Below are positions 1 through 10,179 of a stretch of 64,000 nucleotides of DNA, piece by piece (position 1 is the stretch's first letter; each line of letters opens with the position of its first letter). A program made the position numbers and the translations under genes. A model generated the notes under the pieces. The model was given only the letters and a program-made list of their open reading frames with translations, was not told the origin of the DNA and did no database searches. This stretch comes from Diphasiastrum complanatum (taxonomy: Eukaryota; Streptophyta; Lycopodiopsida; Lycopodiales; Lycopodiaceae), in contig CM055104.1 of the NCBI GenBank assembly GCA_029204225.1, positions 26,135,785 through 26,199,784 on the forward strand. Reading direction: 5' to 3'.

Positions 1-1560
1 CAAGCATCTTCATAGCATGTTGGCTCATCTAACATTGAAGTAAGAAAGGTGTAAGATGTGAAAGATGATGAGCCTTCCCTTTGATCACCTTGACCATCAT
101 AGGTGAGCCTCAATGGCTCGGATCTTGCCCTTGTAGATCTTCTTGGAGTTCTTGGAGTTCTTGCATCTTGAGGTGGATCCTCAAGTTCTTCTTCACTTGG
201 AAGCTCCTCCTCCATCCTAGCATGACCCTTGGCATCAAGATGATTAGTAGCATTATCATCCAAATCACAAGCATGTCCTTCATAAAAAATAACATCCCTA
301 CTCACTATCACCTTGCTAGTGATGGGATTGAAGACTCTATAACCTTTGCTATTCTCACCATATCCCACAAAGGTGCCTTTGATGGATGCTGCATCATCCT
401 TCCTTCTCTTATCCAAGGATTGGTGTACATAGCAAGTGGATCCAAAAACTTTGAGATCCTTGAGATTGGGCTTCTCTCCAAATAGAGCTTCAAATGGTGT
501 GATTCCTCCAATGGCTTGGTTTGGCAATCTATTGCACAAATAGTTAGCACAAGTTATTGCTTCACCCCAAAATGGTTTGGATAGAGAAGCATCTAGCCTT
601 ATGGCCTTAGCACACTCACAAAGAGATCTATTTCTTCTCTCACTCACTCCATTTTGTTGAGGGGTGTATGGACATGACAACTCCCTCTTTATGCCATTAG
701 AACTACAAAAGTCAATCAGCTTATTGGAGATATATTCACCTCCATTATCACTCCTTAATACCTTAATCTTGGTACTAAGTTGATTTTCTACCAAAGTCTT
801 GAACTTTACAAAAGAATCAAACACCATTGATTTGCTAGACAAGAGGTACATCCAACAAAATTTAGAATAGTCATCAATGAAGATTACATAGTATTTGGCA
901 CCACCATTAGACTCATGTGAAAAACTATGAACATCCGAATGGATGAGTTCAAGAGGAGAGTTTGATCTTGATGTAGATCTTGAGAAGGGTAGTTTGTGAG
1001 CCTTTGAGAGGCTGCATGCTTCACATCTCTTCCCACACTTTGACAAATGCCTGGGGAGTCCAACTGCAAGCTCCTTTGTAGCCATGGATTCCATAACTTT
1101 GTAGTTGGGGTGGCCCAACCTTTTGTGCCATAGTTCCACCTTTGATAGCTCCACCTTTGCCAAGTTAACACTCTCCACTGCAATATTAGCATCAAGCTTA
1201 AACAATCTACCTTGCTTAAAGCCTTTGGCTATACATTCATCATTTCTAAGGATGGAACAAACTCCATACTTAAATTGTACATCTAGGCCATTATCCATTA
1301 ACTGGCCAACACTAAGCAAATTCTTGGTTAACTTAGGAACATAAAGAACATTATCAAGATTCATCCTTTTGGATGATCCCACATACAAGGGAATTGTTCC
1401 TATTCCACTTATCTTACATTCTTGACTACTTGCAGTATAGATTGATCTATGTAAGTCATTGTAAGAAAGTAAGGTGGAGAATATGTCCTTTTGATATGTC
1501 ATGTGGGAACTTGCCCCACTATCAATCCACCAAGAATCATTGGTGTTGCTCTTGGATGAT
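1..1560 (-). pseudogene. copia pol: protease, GAG-pre-integrase, integrase, start of RT (partial)
   Basis: I translated the minus strand by hand. One frame stays open from about position 1555 to the window edge (over 510 codons). The protease active site reads WWIDSGASSHM near 1525. The GAG-pre-integrase motif LWHKRLGHPNY follows near 1110. The integrase core has its D-D-E triad in HSDVHS, LRSDNGGEY and NGVSERRN, and the C-terminal part has VFGSTCYVH. The frame ends in DEPTCYEDA, the usual entry to copia RT. It is in a different frame from gag and nucleocapsid, so it is called a pseudogene, although each domain looks catalytically complete. It has no upstream ATG of its own and would be made as a polyprotein. 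Confidence 0.92.
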
Positions 1561-1827
1561 GGTGGTTTGTTGGAAACCATCATCCTCCTCTTCCTCCTGA
1601 TGTGCAATGTTGCTTTGTTTGCTCTCTTGTGCCTTCTTCTTCTTGAGACATTCTGATGCAAAATGTCATTTCTTTCCACAGAAAAAACATTTGTACTTGG
1701 ACTTGTCTTTGATCTTGCCCTTTGAGCTTGAAGACTCATCCTCCTCCTTGGTCTCCTTGAAGTGCTTCTTCTTGCCATTGGTCTTCTTCTTGCTTTTGAA
1801 TGAGAAATTAGCTTTCTCATCACCATC
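1561..1827 (-). pseudogene. copia nucleocapsid (CCHC zinc knuckle) broken by a stop
   Basis: This continues the gag frame after the TAG that ends it. It is a Lys-rich stretch followed by a knuckle reading C-F-F-C-G-K-K-stop-H-F-A-S-E-C, that is CX2CX4HX4C with the residue just before His replaced by TGA at 1666-1668. The family usually has Gly there (GGA), so one base change explains it. An acidic Gln-rich linker follows, then a frame change into protease. Confidence 0.85.
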
Positions 1828-2436
1828 CTACAGAGAAATAGCATTCATTCTTGCATTGGTATGCAACATCCTACACTCTTCAGCTACTAATACACTGTGT
1901 AGCTTTTCTATAGTAGGCAAAGTGTCTTGGATTGCAAAGCTTTGGACCAAATTTGTAAAGCCACTCCCTAGACCATTTAGGACAATCTGAACAAGCTCAC
2001 TATCTTGAATCTTCTCTCCAATGGAAGCTAACTCCCTATTAAGAGACTTGATTCTTAGCACATAATCTTGTGCACTCTCATCACTCCTCTTCATGCTTTG
2101 TAGAATCTGATTCCTAAGCATGAGAACCCTCGAAGTGTTACTAGACTCATAGATAGATTTTAAAGATTCCCAAGCCTCTTTAGCACTCTTACATGATGAT
2201 ACTTCCCTTAAAAGGTCATTGCTTACATTCATCTTAATACAGTGAAGTGCAAGCCTAGACCTCTTCTTGTATCTCACTAATTCCTGTGCACCTAGAGGTT
2301 CATCTTCATCATCTATTAGAAACTCATGAAGATCCTGAAGCACCATTAGTGACTCCATCCTCACTTTCCAAATAGCATAATTGGTAGAATTTAACCTCTC
2401 ACTAGCTTCTAGAAGGTAGGCTCCCACTGATCCCAT
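1828..2436 (-). CDS. copia Gag capsid protein (UBN2/Retrotran_gag_2 type)
   Basis: This 202-residue frame starts with MGSVGAYLLEASERLNSTNY and contains NYAIWKVRMESLM and the KSAKEAWESLKSIYES block typical of copia gag. The capsid would package the element RNA in cytoplasmic particles. The start is supported because relatives at 30120 and 60585 begin at the same place with MGSAGAYLLE and MASIGGNLLE. The frame ends at a TAG at 1828, where the sequence then continues in frame as a Lys-rich nucleocapsid linker, so the stop is a lesion rather than the natural end. Expression would be from the LTR at 3068-3756 through a leader of about 630 nt. Confidence 0.9.
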   Translation of the reverse strand: MGSVGAYLLEASERLNSTNYAIWKVRMESLMVLQDLHEFLIDDEDEPLGAQELVRYKKRSRLALHCIKMNVSNDLLREVSSCKSAKEAWESLKSIYESSNTSRVLMLRNQILQSMKRSDESAQDYVLRIKSLNRELASIGEKIQDSELVQIVLNGLGSGFTNLVQSFAIQDTLPTIEKLHSVLVAEECRMLHTNARMNAISL

Positions 2437-3054
2437 CTTACAAGCAAGATTCTATACACAAGATATAGATTTGTTTGGACCTGAAACTCACAAAGGTTTC
2501 TAACTTGCAGTGTTTCACTCAAATGTTGACTTATAATCCAACAGATGGATTTGTAATCACAGTTCTATCACTCCCTCACAAGCTGGCATGAAGATAAGAT
2601 GAGATGAAAACTACACTCAAGCAAATCTTGCCAATCTTGGCTATTCTTGGACAAAAACTGACTCTATCTCTCTCATTCACTTTGATGTACTTTCAAGACC
2701 TGGTTTCCACTTTAATAAGGTCTGAAATCAGCCTAGATTAATTAGTTTTCATGAAACAAATTCAAAACTAATCAATGGCAAGTGATCTTGGTAGCTTATC
2801 CTAGGATTTGCACCAAAAATTACATCAAACTGACACCAGATGACTTTTCTATGATCCAATGAATATGGGTTATTAAATGCTGGTTCAGAGATGCCCACAC
2901 GTGTGAACAGTACAGATTTTGATCCTGAAAAAGTTTGGGATCAAATCCCCTCACCAAAACCTGGGTACCAGCTCGCCCTTCCAATACTAGCTTTTTGCAC
3001 CAAAACCTGCTAAAACTGGATTAGATTCAGACACAGATCAATGGCCTTGTACTT
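2437..3054 (-). other. untranslated leader of the copia element
   Basis: This non-coding stretch lies between the primer site and the gag start. It carries a 10-bp palindrome CACACGTGTG at 2896-2905, preceded on the minus strand by GTACTGTT. The leader at 29340-30119 has the same arrangement, which supports shared descent. Confidence 0.75.
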
Positions 3055-3067
3055 GGCTCTGATACCA
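3055..3067 (-). other. primer binding site for initiator-Met tRNA
   Basis: The minus strand reads TGGTATCAGAGCC directly next to the CA end of the LTR. It is complementary to the 3' end of plant initiator tRNA-Met, the usual primer of plant copia elements. Confidence 0.93.
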
Positions 3068-3756
3068 TGTGAAAAGTACAGTACTAAGGACCATAAATGG
3101 ATCTTTGAATGATCCACAAGGTGATTGTATGCTTGTTAAACAATCTATCAGAAACTAGTCATCAGAAAACAAGATCTAGTTTAGCAGCTTGATAGGAAAC
3201 AAGTAGAGACAATCAAAGCATTGATCAATTAGTATAATCCAACTCCACATGTGTGGAAATAAGGCTGTAGTACGGCCTGTAGACAGTGTTTACAAAGTGC
3301 CAAAGCTGGGTTTCATTGGAAAAATAGAGTAATCACCATACAATGAGAGAAAACTTGAGTTTCTCCTTGAGGCTCCAAAAAGTTTCTATCTTCTCACTAT
3401 GGAGAATGGGAATACATAGTAAAACACACTTCCTTTGCAAAGTTAGGTGAAAATCCAGCATGTAATAAGGAAGTAGACTCCACTTTCTTGCCCTAATGTG
3501 AAAACCCTGGCCTAGATCCAAGAGTCATGCTTGGTAGGTGCATGGTAGGTACAAATCTCATCATAAATCATGGTCTAGATCCTACAAAGTAGGAATCTCT
3601 ACCAAATAGACACAACTACTCCTCTTGACTCGTGGTAACCTACTTTAGGTGTGTATGTACAAGTGGCACTTTGGCCATTCAAGTAACCAACAAACAATAT
3701 TGACAAAATGTACAATATTCTACATGGCTAGATTTGCCAATGTAGGCAATTTTTCA
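3068..3756 (-). repeat. 5' LTR of the minus-strand copia element
   Basis: On the minus strand this runs from TGAAAAATTGCC to TACTTTTCACA, next to the primer site, about 689 bp. It aligns by eye with the LTR at 28629-29326 at both ends and in the block GGCCGTACT..AGCC..CACATGTGTGG. The outer border is inferred from that alignment because no second LTR is in the window. Confidence 0.8.
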
Positions 3757-4989
3757 CTCTTCGCTCTTTAGCCCAAAGCAACTTTGGAAGCACTTAGCTT
3801 CACTTTCAAACTTCACTTTAGAGACTTTACTATTACTAACTGTAAACAAAATTGTCATTATATTTTGGAGTGGCTATGACTCTATTTCCTAGTACTCGTA
3901 TGTGAGCTTACATATGCAAAATGCGAACCAAGTCCATTATTATTGATTGTAATTTTTTTCTCATTACAAAACTAGATAATGTTTTTTCATAACTCATTTT
4001 AAAAAACTTTTTGCCACTTGTGGAGACAATTCTGAGGCATTTCAGGAATCTGTCAACAATTAATAAGATTGTTCATCACTATTTATCATATTTACTATGA
4101 ACTTGAAAATGATGCATACTCTATATCTTGCATTAAGCCCAAGGTCACAATGAAAAAAAGAATATTTTTTTTTTATGATTTAATGAAACATTACATTTCT
4201 CAATTATGTAAGATCTAAGAATTTTAACACATACTTTTGAAAAATATCTAGCCGTTATATTCCATTATAGTGACACAAACCAAATATTTTATTACACCTA
4301 TTGCATTCTCATAACATAAACATTTGTTTGTTTGTCCAATTGACCATGACGATATTTACCAAAGGTTTAGTAGACCTAAGAATTTATTATACAAAGCTAT
4401 TTCCTTGGTTATACGACTCTCTTTTGCTTTTGACAATTTCTAGCCATATCTGAACTTATAATGGTTTCATTTGTAATGTTAAAAATTGATTGCATCATGT
4501 GTAAGTTGTAAATAATTGATTACATATATGGTACACATAGCATAATAGCTCGAAATGACATGCAACATATGATATATTTTCAGCTACATGTTGTTTGTGA
4601 CATTTATACCATCCCCTCCATTGGCATAAATCAAAAGCCATATAATCATGACTTATAAAGTGCTCAAACATCGATATTTATATATTGCTTGCATTGAAAT
4701 GGATTACATCATATATTGAATAGAATCCAATCAATATGAACCAAATTTGAGGTAACATCTCAAAGTGATTTGCTTTTTTTTTTTTATGTGTTACGAAATT
4801 AATCACCATAAGTTTGAGCATATCATAGACCAACCTACTTAATACAAAAGGAGCACTTGTAATTTTTCTTCTACTGAAACAAAAATATCATCATGTTCTT
4901 GAACTAATTGAGTAATTTTAGTATCTTAAACATAAACAAAATACAAATCCAATTGAGCCTAAATGTTATATATCAAGTTTGGTGCAATG
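3757..4989. other. AT-rich intergenic DNA, no gene seen
   Basis: Only short A and T homopolymers and scattered stops are seen. I recognise no domain, RNA gene or bounded repeat. Confidence 0.6.
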
Positions 4990-5149
4990 TCAACCACCAT
5001 AGTCTAGTTGGCTAGGAGAGTTCCACATGGTAGCTATGACCCAAGATTGAGTCTCATGAGTCTATGTGTGGTCATGATGTAGTTTATATTGCTTTGACCC
5101 TTGTTAGAGCCTCAGCCATGTGAATCTTCCTAGTATTTAGCCAATAACA

Positions 5150-5189
<40 letters not shown>
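4990..5189 (+). mobile_element. candidate tRNA-derived SINE ending in (CA)n
   Basis: A pol III A-box-like TAGTCTAGTTGG at about 5006-5017 is followed about 40 bp later by a B-box-like GATTGAGTCTC. The unit ends in a (CA)n tract at 5153-5189. The spacing fits a tRNA-related SINE, but the B box is degenerate and no target duplication was identified. Confidence 0.4.
5153..5189 (+). repeat. (CA)n microsatellite
   Basis: An almost pure CA tract of about 37 bp forms the possible tail of the SINE-like unit. Confidence 0.95.
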
Positions 5190-5190
<1 letters not shown>

Positions 5191-6865
5191 GAAACACCAG
5201 TGAAGGTAATGGAAAGTCAAACTTCAAGAATTTTATAGAACCCACAAGTAGTTCCTCAGTGTTGCATCAAAAGTTAATATTCAAATTTTATTTCTTTAGT
5301 GTTTATTTCTATCACTTTATACTTTTCTATTAATCCAAATATTTTAAGTGTTTTTGAAGCTATTAAACTTATAAGGATGTTATTAACATGATGTGTGACT
5401 TTTGTTCATGTAACAAGTGGTAAAAGTCATATTTTTTAAGTGCATGAGCAAAAATTTCAAAGTCTCGGCCTTTATGAAAAGGAATGGTTTCATCACTTAT
5501 TCTTTCAACACCACATAACTAAGAAAAAAGTTATTCGTTGAAATTGAAGTTTTGAAGTGGAGCACTAAAGTTTGAATAATATACTGTAAAAAACTTCTCA
5601 TCATGCATAAAAATCTTTGTAGTGGGAACTATCTCAATGCATCTAATGAGAACATATTGGAGTGTACTATTCACTAATTGGATGGCTAAGTTGCACAACA
5701 TTTTTTATATTTTTACACTTCAAATTTTTTTTTTTTAACTTAAGAAAAAACCTTGTACTAATAATTCATTTATAGCTTTTCTTTCCAAATGCCTCAAGTA
5801 TCTTCATGAATAATGTGTCTACATAGTACCTAAAATTTAAAATTTGAAAGTGCATCTAAACTTTCAAAAATGAATGTCAAAATTCACCTCAAAGCAAGGA
5901 CAAATATGCTATGCATAAGTGTATGTCACACAATTGGAAACTCCTTCCAACTTGAATGTCATCCAAATTACAATTTCGAGCTCAGTCCCATCTTTTGGCA
6001 ACTCTCGGATTGTTTGGAAAGGTGGTTGCCAAGGTCATGGCCTCCAATGAACATCACAAGTTTGTGAGCATGCTATCATTCTTGGCACAAGCTCAAGCAA
6101 CAAGATATGTCACTTAGCAAATCACGTGAAACATCACAATCATGGGTACATGGGGCGACAAAGGTATCATGGAAGCAAATGCATGAATCATGGAGTTGAA
6201 CACATTGAAAGCACACATTGAGAAAAGCATGGAGTAAGCATGGAAAAGAAGAAGACTCATAGTTGCCACCAGACCCTCTATAGGCTGGTGCATGGTGAAG
6301 GGTGGTGGCTCATGGAAAGAGAGAGGGGTTTTCGTCAATCTTAGCCATACTTGATCTTGTCATTTAGGATTGGAAGATCTTTAAAAGGCCTATTACTACA
6401 TAGGGTACCTCCAAGTGGCTTCCAAGTAGTCTCCAAACCATCAAAAGCTTTTGGATATTGGAAGGGGGAGAATTGGATCCCAGTTGGCCTTTTTTTTATC
6501 ATGATTCCTCTAGTTTCTTTTTTCCTTTGCATTGTCACTTTATTTTGCCAATTTTGTCGAGGCTCTCAATTACTTCTTATTGAGAATAATGATTCAGAAC
6601 TAGATTTTTGGTGGCAAAAAGCCCCCTTTGAAATTTTGGACATTTTAAATATTGATACATCAATACAGTACAATCTAGGTGAAAATATGCTGGCCCTCAC
6701 CAATGATTTGTAAACTTCAAACTATAATAATTCTATGAGCTGATTTGCTAATTTTAAGACTAAAAAATCCTATATATGATAGCGGTCTCTCTAGGCAAAG
6801 TGCGACCCTAGGTTTCAATTATGCTACTTTTAGGCAATTTACCAGTCACCAACAAGTTATGAAAG
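5190..6865. other. non-coding stretch, no gene seen
   Basis: This is AT-rich DNA with only short chance frames. None shows a recognisable motif or a conserved-looking composition. Confidence 0.5.
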
Positions 6866-7351
6866 ATGTTAGAAATTTGTGAAGCACCTATGTTGGTAGA
6901 TGAGATGCCAAAACACTACAATGGCAATGTGGTGTTTGAATTTCCTCCTTCAAATTTGACAAGCATGGAGGGCATGCAAATATCATATGACTGTCACACC
7001 TGGGTGAAATACACAATTTCTACGATGCAAGGTTTTTTGGGAGTGGTGAGATTGTCGACATGCGGTGGAGGGTTTGAGTGTAAGAATGAAAAGTGTTCCC
7101 ATTTCGTATCTTTTTGTACCAAAAATTGTGCACATTTCATTGGTAGATTGCAATCCAGATGGTCAATAGGTTTGGTTCCAAGTGATATTGACAACATGAA
7201 GTGTTGCCATTGCAATCATCCACCGTTTTGTGTGAAATGTATAGATACAGAGTATTTTTGTTGTATGAAAAAGAACAGTAAATTATCAAATCTAAGTGTT
7301 CAAGACAAGTTCTTATTGAGTTTTCACCTTCTATGTGTAGTAGATGCATGA
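6866..7351 (+). CDS. Cys-rich ORF of unknown function, possible transposon-derived zinc module
   Basis: This is a 161-residue frame. Its middle third (about residues 68-130) is packed with Cys and His: ECKNEKCSHF, FCTKNCAHF, KCCHCNHPPFCVKC and YFCC. The CX4C, CX3C and CX2C spacing suggests a zinc-ribbon-like fold. There is no signal peptide or membrane segment. A further open frame in another phase begins inside its end (7333-7539), which suggests the present stop may reflect a frameshift. It could be a zinc-binding domain of a DNA transposase or of a viral-like element; I do not recognise the family. The neighbouring chained ORFs are on the opposite strand. Confidence 0.45.
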   Translation: MLEICEAPMLVDEMPKHYNGNVVFEFPPSNLTSMEGMQISYDCHTWVKYTISTMQGFLGVVRLSTCGGGFECKNEKCSHFVSFCTKNCAHFIGRLQSRWSIGLVPSDIDNMKCCHCNHPPFCVKCIDTEYFCCMKKNSKLSNLSVQDKFLLSFHLLCVVDA

Positions 7352-7539
7352 TTTCTACATTTGTAATGAAACAAGATGTGCTCTCTAAATTTGCTGAAGA
7401 TCAAAGGGCAAAATTAGATCTTTATGATCTGATTTTTCACATGGTATCAAATCTTTGTTTCAGGGAGGAAAATCCAAATCTAGTGAGTGATTTGGAGGTG
7501 CCATCAATTCTAGAGTGTGCTAGAGTGATTCCTTATTGA
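7333..7539 (+). pseudogene. possible out-of-frame continuation of the Cys-rich ORF
   Basis: A 68-codon frame overlaps the end of the Cys-rich ORF in a different phase and begins MCSRCM. It has one more CX2C pair and a charged helix-like tail. A single indel near 7330 would join the two, but nothing here is diagnostic. Confidence 0.3.
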
Positions 7540-7591
7540 AATCAAGCATTTTCAAGTGTAGAATGGGGATATTTGTGATCCAAAGCTCAAT

Positions 7592-7933
7592 TTATGTCAA
7601 AATACTTGTAGATTTTTCAATCATGGCCTCCAAGGCCTCATTGCCAGATTTCCAATTGCCATCTTTATCATAATCTATCTCACTTTCAAGGTCATCATAT
7701 GAGTAATCAACAATGTCAGAAAATTCTAATAAATTTTGAGCAAAAATTGAGAGGATTTCATCCTCTCTCAAATTCAATACATCTTCTATATCATTAAATG
7801 AAATATAACATTCCTTATTTATAAAATATAAAGGAACATCGAGTAGAGTTAAATGATTAACAGGAGATGCAGATGGAAGAGAACCAGAGAGGATTATAAA
7901 ACGAGGAAGAGTATTTTGATAATCTGAAGCCAT
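7592..7933 (-). CDS. hypothetical acidic ORF, last of four chained minus-strand ORFs
   Basis: A 113-residue frame starts MASDYQNTLPRF at an ATG and overlaps the end of the preceding ORF by 40 nt in another phase. The C-terminal half is acidic (DIVDYSYDDLESEIDYDKDG). There are no membrane segments and I do not recognise the family. Its neighbours also overlap, so it is either part of a compact multi-ORF unit or the C-terminal end of one frameshifted gene. Confidence 0.35.
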   Translation of the reverse strand: MASDYQNTLPRFIILSGSLPSASPVNHLTLLDVPLYFINKECYISFNDIEDVLNLREDEILSIFAQNLLEFSDIVDYSYDDLESEIDYDKDGNWKSGNEALEAMIEKSTSILT

Positions 7934-8280
7934 AGAGCTTCAACTTCAACCTCGATATCAGTATCTGCATCATTTACATCAACTGGAGCAGGTGCAGATG
8001 CTTCGATCAATGGAACAATTGAAGATTCAATAGACTCATCATCTGGAATTTTAGCAGATATGTAGAAGACAAAAGCCATTCCTTTGATTATAAGGCGACA
8101 TATTCTTTTGTGGATATCACAGTATATATTTCTTTTGAAATGGTCATGCAGGTTAGAGTAATTTCTCTTGTGTTTATGCTTAGAGGATGGTTGGGCATGT
8201 ACAAGGTCTTGAAAATGAACGAAACAAAAACTATTTATATCTAAAACAGGAGTACCAATAATCTGAAAAAAAATTATCAA
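7894..8280 (-). CDS. hypothetical ORF, third in the chain, no ATG at its 5' end
   Basis: This frame of about 128 codons opens inside a run of eight T on the minus strand and lacks an ATG near its start; the first internal ATG is about 60 codons in. It has a His/Lys-rich basic patch (SKHKHKRNYSNLHDHFKR), then a hydrophobic segment, then a Pro/Ala-rich acidic tail (APAPVDVNDADTDIEVEVEA). It overlaps the upstream ORF by 50 nt. The T run is a plausible site of an indel or of slippage. The product is unknown. Confidence 0.35.
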   Translation of the reverse strand: MIIFFQIIGTPVLDINSFCFVHFQDLVHAQPSSKHKHKRNYSNLHDHFKRNIYCDIHKRICRLIIKGMAFVFYISAKIPDDESIESSIVPLIEASAPAPVDVNDADTDIEVEVEALWLQIIKILFLVL

Positions 8281-8440
8281 GATAAGAAATTAAATTATAA
8301 CGATTCTTATAAACTAGCTTATCGATATCGAAGGGAGCAAAAAAAATACTAGCAAAATATTCTAATTTGTCAGATGGAATGTCACTGGCATTAAAAGAAT
8401 CCATAAGTTTGTCATCTGAGGCCATGGAGGAACTAGCCAT
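8231..8440 (-). CDS. hypothetical short ORF, second in the chain
   Basis: A 69-residue frame begins MASSSMASDDKLMDSF, with an acidic, Ser-rich start and an aromatic end. Its ATG overlaps the stop of the upstream ORF by 8 nt and its own end overlaps the next ORF by 50 nt. The final part follows the eight-T run and may be an out-of-frame extension. I do not recognise the family. Confidence 0.35.
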   Translation of the reverse strand: MASSSMASDDKLMDSFNASDIPSDKLEYFASIFFAPFDIDKLVYKNRYNLISYLDNFFSDYWYSCFRYK

Positions 8441-8825
8441 ATTGAATCCGATATCGGTTCAACGTGACAGATAGATATCGGTAGAGGAATAAAGCAAAGT
8501 GCGCACTTTGATCCGATATGGTAAGATCGAGAATGAAATTTTTTGAAAAGCACTCGTCGGAAATGGCTGATATCAATTCAGTATGCCTGAATGGATATGA
8601 GCATGCACAGTAAGGGATGGCGCACGTCGATTCAATATTGCGAGAAACAAGAAGACTAGAGAGTTCAGAATAAAAGATCACAGAATCGAAATATGGAAAG
8701 TGGTGACCATATTTTATAGCCAATACCTGTTGATCACAGCCATACATTTGTCGAATAACGAATTGAGAAATACAGCCTATATTTATCCACCAATCAAAGT
8801 GAGACAAATTTTTACCTAAATACAT
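8433..8825 (-). CDS. hypothetical ORF, first in the chain
   Basis: A 130-residue frame starts MYLGKNLSHFDWW and has several Cys and aromatic residues but no motif I recognise. Its last codons share 8 nt with the ATG of the next ORF. The DNA under it contains repeated GATATCG words, which also occur upstream in clearly non-coding DNA, so this frame could be accidental. Confidence 0.25.
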   Translation of the reverse strand: MYLGKNLSHFDWWINIGCISQFVIRQMYGCDQQVLAIKYGHHFPYFDSVIFYSELSSLLVSRNIESTCAIPYCACSYPFRHTELISAISDECFSKNFILDLTISDQSAHFALFLYRYLSVTLNRYRIQYG

Positions 8826-9890
8826 TAACTAGTCTATCACTAGATTCAACGAATCATCATTAGCCTTGACCCTAGAATCTGTACCTGCACCGGAATACAT
8901 TAAATAGACAATTACTAGCCTCCTAGAATAATCATTTGACCAATTTAAAACAAATGATTAATGGATATCATTGAAAAACGTATACGGGGAGAATTATTAC
9001 AATCTCTTGTCCTATTTAAGCACTGTAAAGACAAAAATTTTTCTTTTGAGATAATGTTCATTCAGAACATTTTCATAAGTCTTTCATTATGTGTTCCAGT
9101 ATGATTTTTTTGCGTAGGGGATATCGGATCAGCGCGCCTGGCAGACGATGGTTATGCTGCATTTGGACTGCACGCGTCGAATCGCTATTCCAGAAACAAA
9201 AATATTATCGAAATTTTTGAAACTATTGGACCCTATTTGCATGATCAAAGCTTGATTCGGAAGACTCTTCATACTGGCCAAAGTTATGCAAAATCTATCG
9301 AATCAAGCTCTGATCATGCATATTCCGTCCTCCGCGCGAGAATACAAACTCTGGTTTTCAAATGCTTTATATGCGTGTCGATTAGCTATCGAGTGAAAAT
9401 TTGGCCCTTGGAATTTTCCAAATTATAATTATTGGATATAGAAAAAGTTTGATATTTAAAGTTGAACATTGTCAATCTCAGCATTAAATGGTAGAAGTGT
9501 GATAGCATACTTTTGTAGCATTAATTCTAGATGTGACCATACTTTATTTGAAATTAATTTTGGTTTATTCGATATGGACTAATCATTTTGATGATTGATG
9601 GATATTTAGTTTGATTTTTTTGACAAGCCTCGGAGTAATCATCATCGTAATCCAAACCTTGAACATCCAAACCACCATGTTTGCAATCATTTCTGATTTT
9701 CTCTATATATACTGATCGACAATGCTGAAATTTTTTTGGCTATTGTTATTTGCATCCATGCGATATCGATTCAGCGCGTTCGAAACCAACTTCCTTCAAT
9801 CTGTTACTACTCGTGCGCGCCCATCCACTACCAGTTAATGGATTTGTTGAGCTCAAATATCACTTCGACGCGTCCGACCTGAGGTCTGAT
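8826..9890. promoter_or_regulatory. promoter-like spacer with two TATA-like boxes and a repeated motif
   Basis: No gene is seen. On the plus strand a TATTTAAG box (9013-9020) precedes GATATCGGATCAGCGCG (9120-9136). A TATATATA box (9704-9711) precedes GATATCGATTCAGCGCG (9762-9778). Both copies are followed within about 100 bp by an ACGCGTC word. The layout looks like two related promoter or leader units about 650 bp apart. No transcript evidence is available. Confidence 0.35.
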
Positions 9891-9933
9891 CTTGAAATCA
9901 ACATTATCGCGCGTTGACCGATACTACACATTA

Positions 9934-10113
9934 ATGGCGCGGACCAACCAGATAGCACGAGGTCATTCAGGTGAAATACCAATTTCAGGTGCGGGTCAGG
10001 GAAATCCACAACAACCACCTCGTCCACCACTACCTACTCCTAGGCCAAGGGGCAGAAGAAGAGACCCACCCTGGCTTAAGGCCTTATATTCGAAAGCTTC
10101 AGAAGACAAATAA
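9934..10113 (+). CDS. small basic Pro-rich ORF
   Basis: The ORF has 59 residues starting MARTNQIARGHSGEIP. It has a proline run and an Arg cluster (PRPRGRRRDPPW), a composition often seen in nucleic-acid-binding segments of retroelement or viral proteins. It lies just upstream of copia RT remains but in no recognised copia domain. Short length keeps confidence low. Confidence 0.3.
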   Translation: MARTNQIARGHSGEIPISGAGQGNPQQPPRPPLPTPRPRGRRRDPPWLKALYSKASEDK

Positions 10114-10179
10114 TCATCTGATTTTGAAAAAGTCAAGATCGAGTGCCTGACAGACTCGAATTGCCAGCTTGAATTCCAG

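Larger units (their letters stand above)
1..3756 (-). mobile_element. Ty1/copia LTR-retrotransposon, 5' part, cut by the window edge
   Basis: Reading leftward on the minus strand the order is LTR (3756-3068), Met-tRNA primer site, leader, gag (from 2436), CCHC nucleocapsid, protease, GAG-pre-integrase, integrase and the first residues of reverse transcriptase at the edge. This is the canonical copia order PR-INT-RT. The reading frame is damaged in only three places: a TAG after gag, a TGA in the zinc knuckle and one frame change before protease. It is therefore a fairly young copy. The RT, RNase H and 3' LTR lie outside the window. Confidence 0.93.

Noticed and set aside
884-1195. Minus-strand frame in another phase over the integrase
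   Set aside because: The true copia frame (LWHKRLGHPNY and so on) occupies the same DNA.
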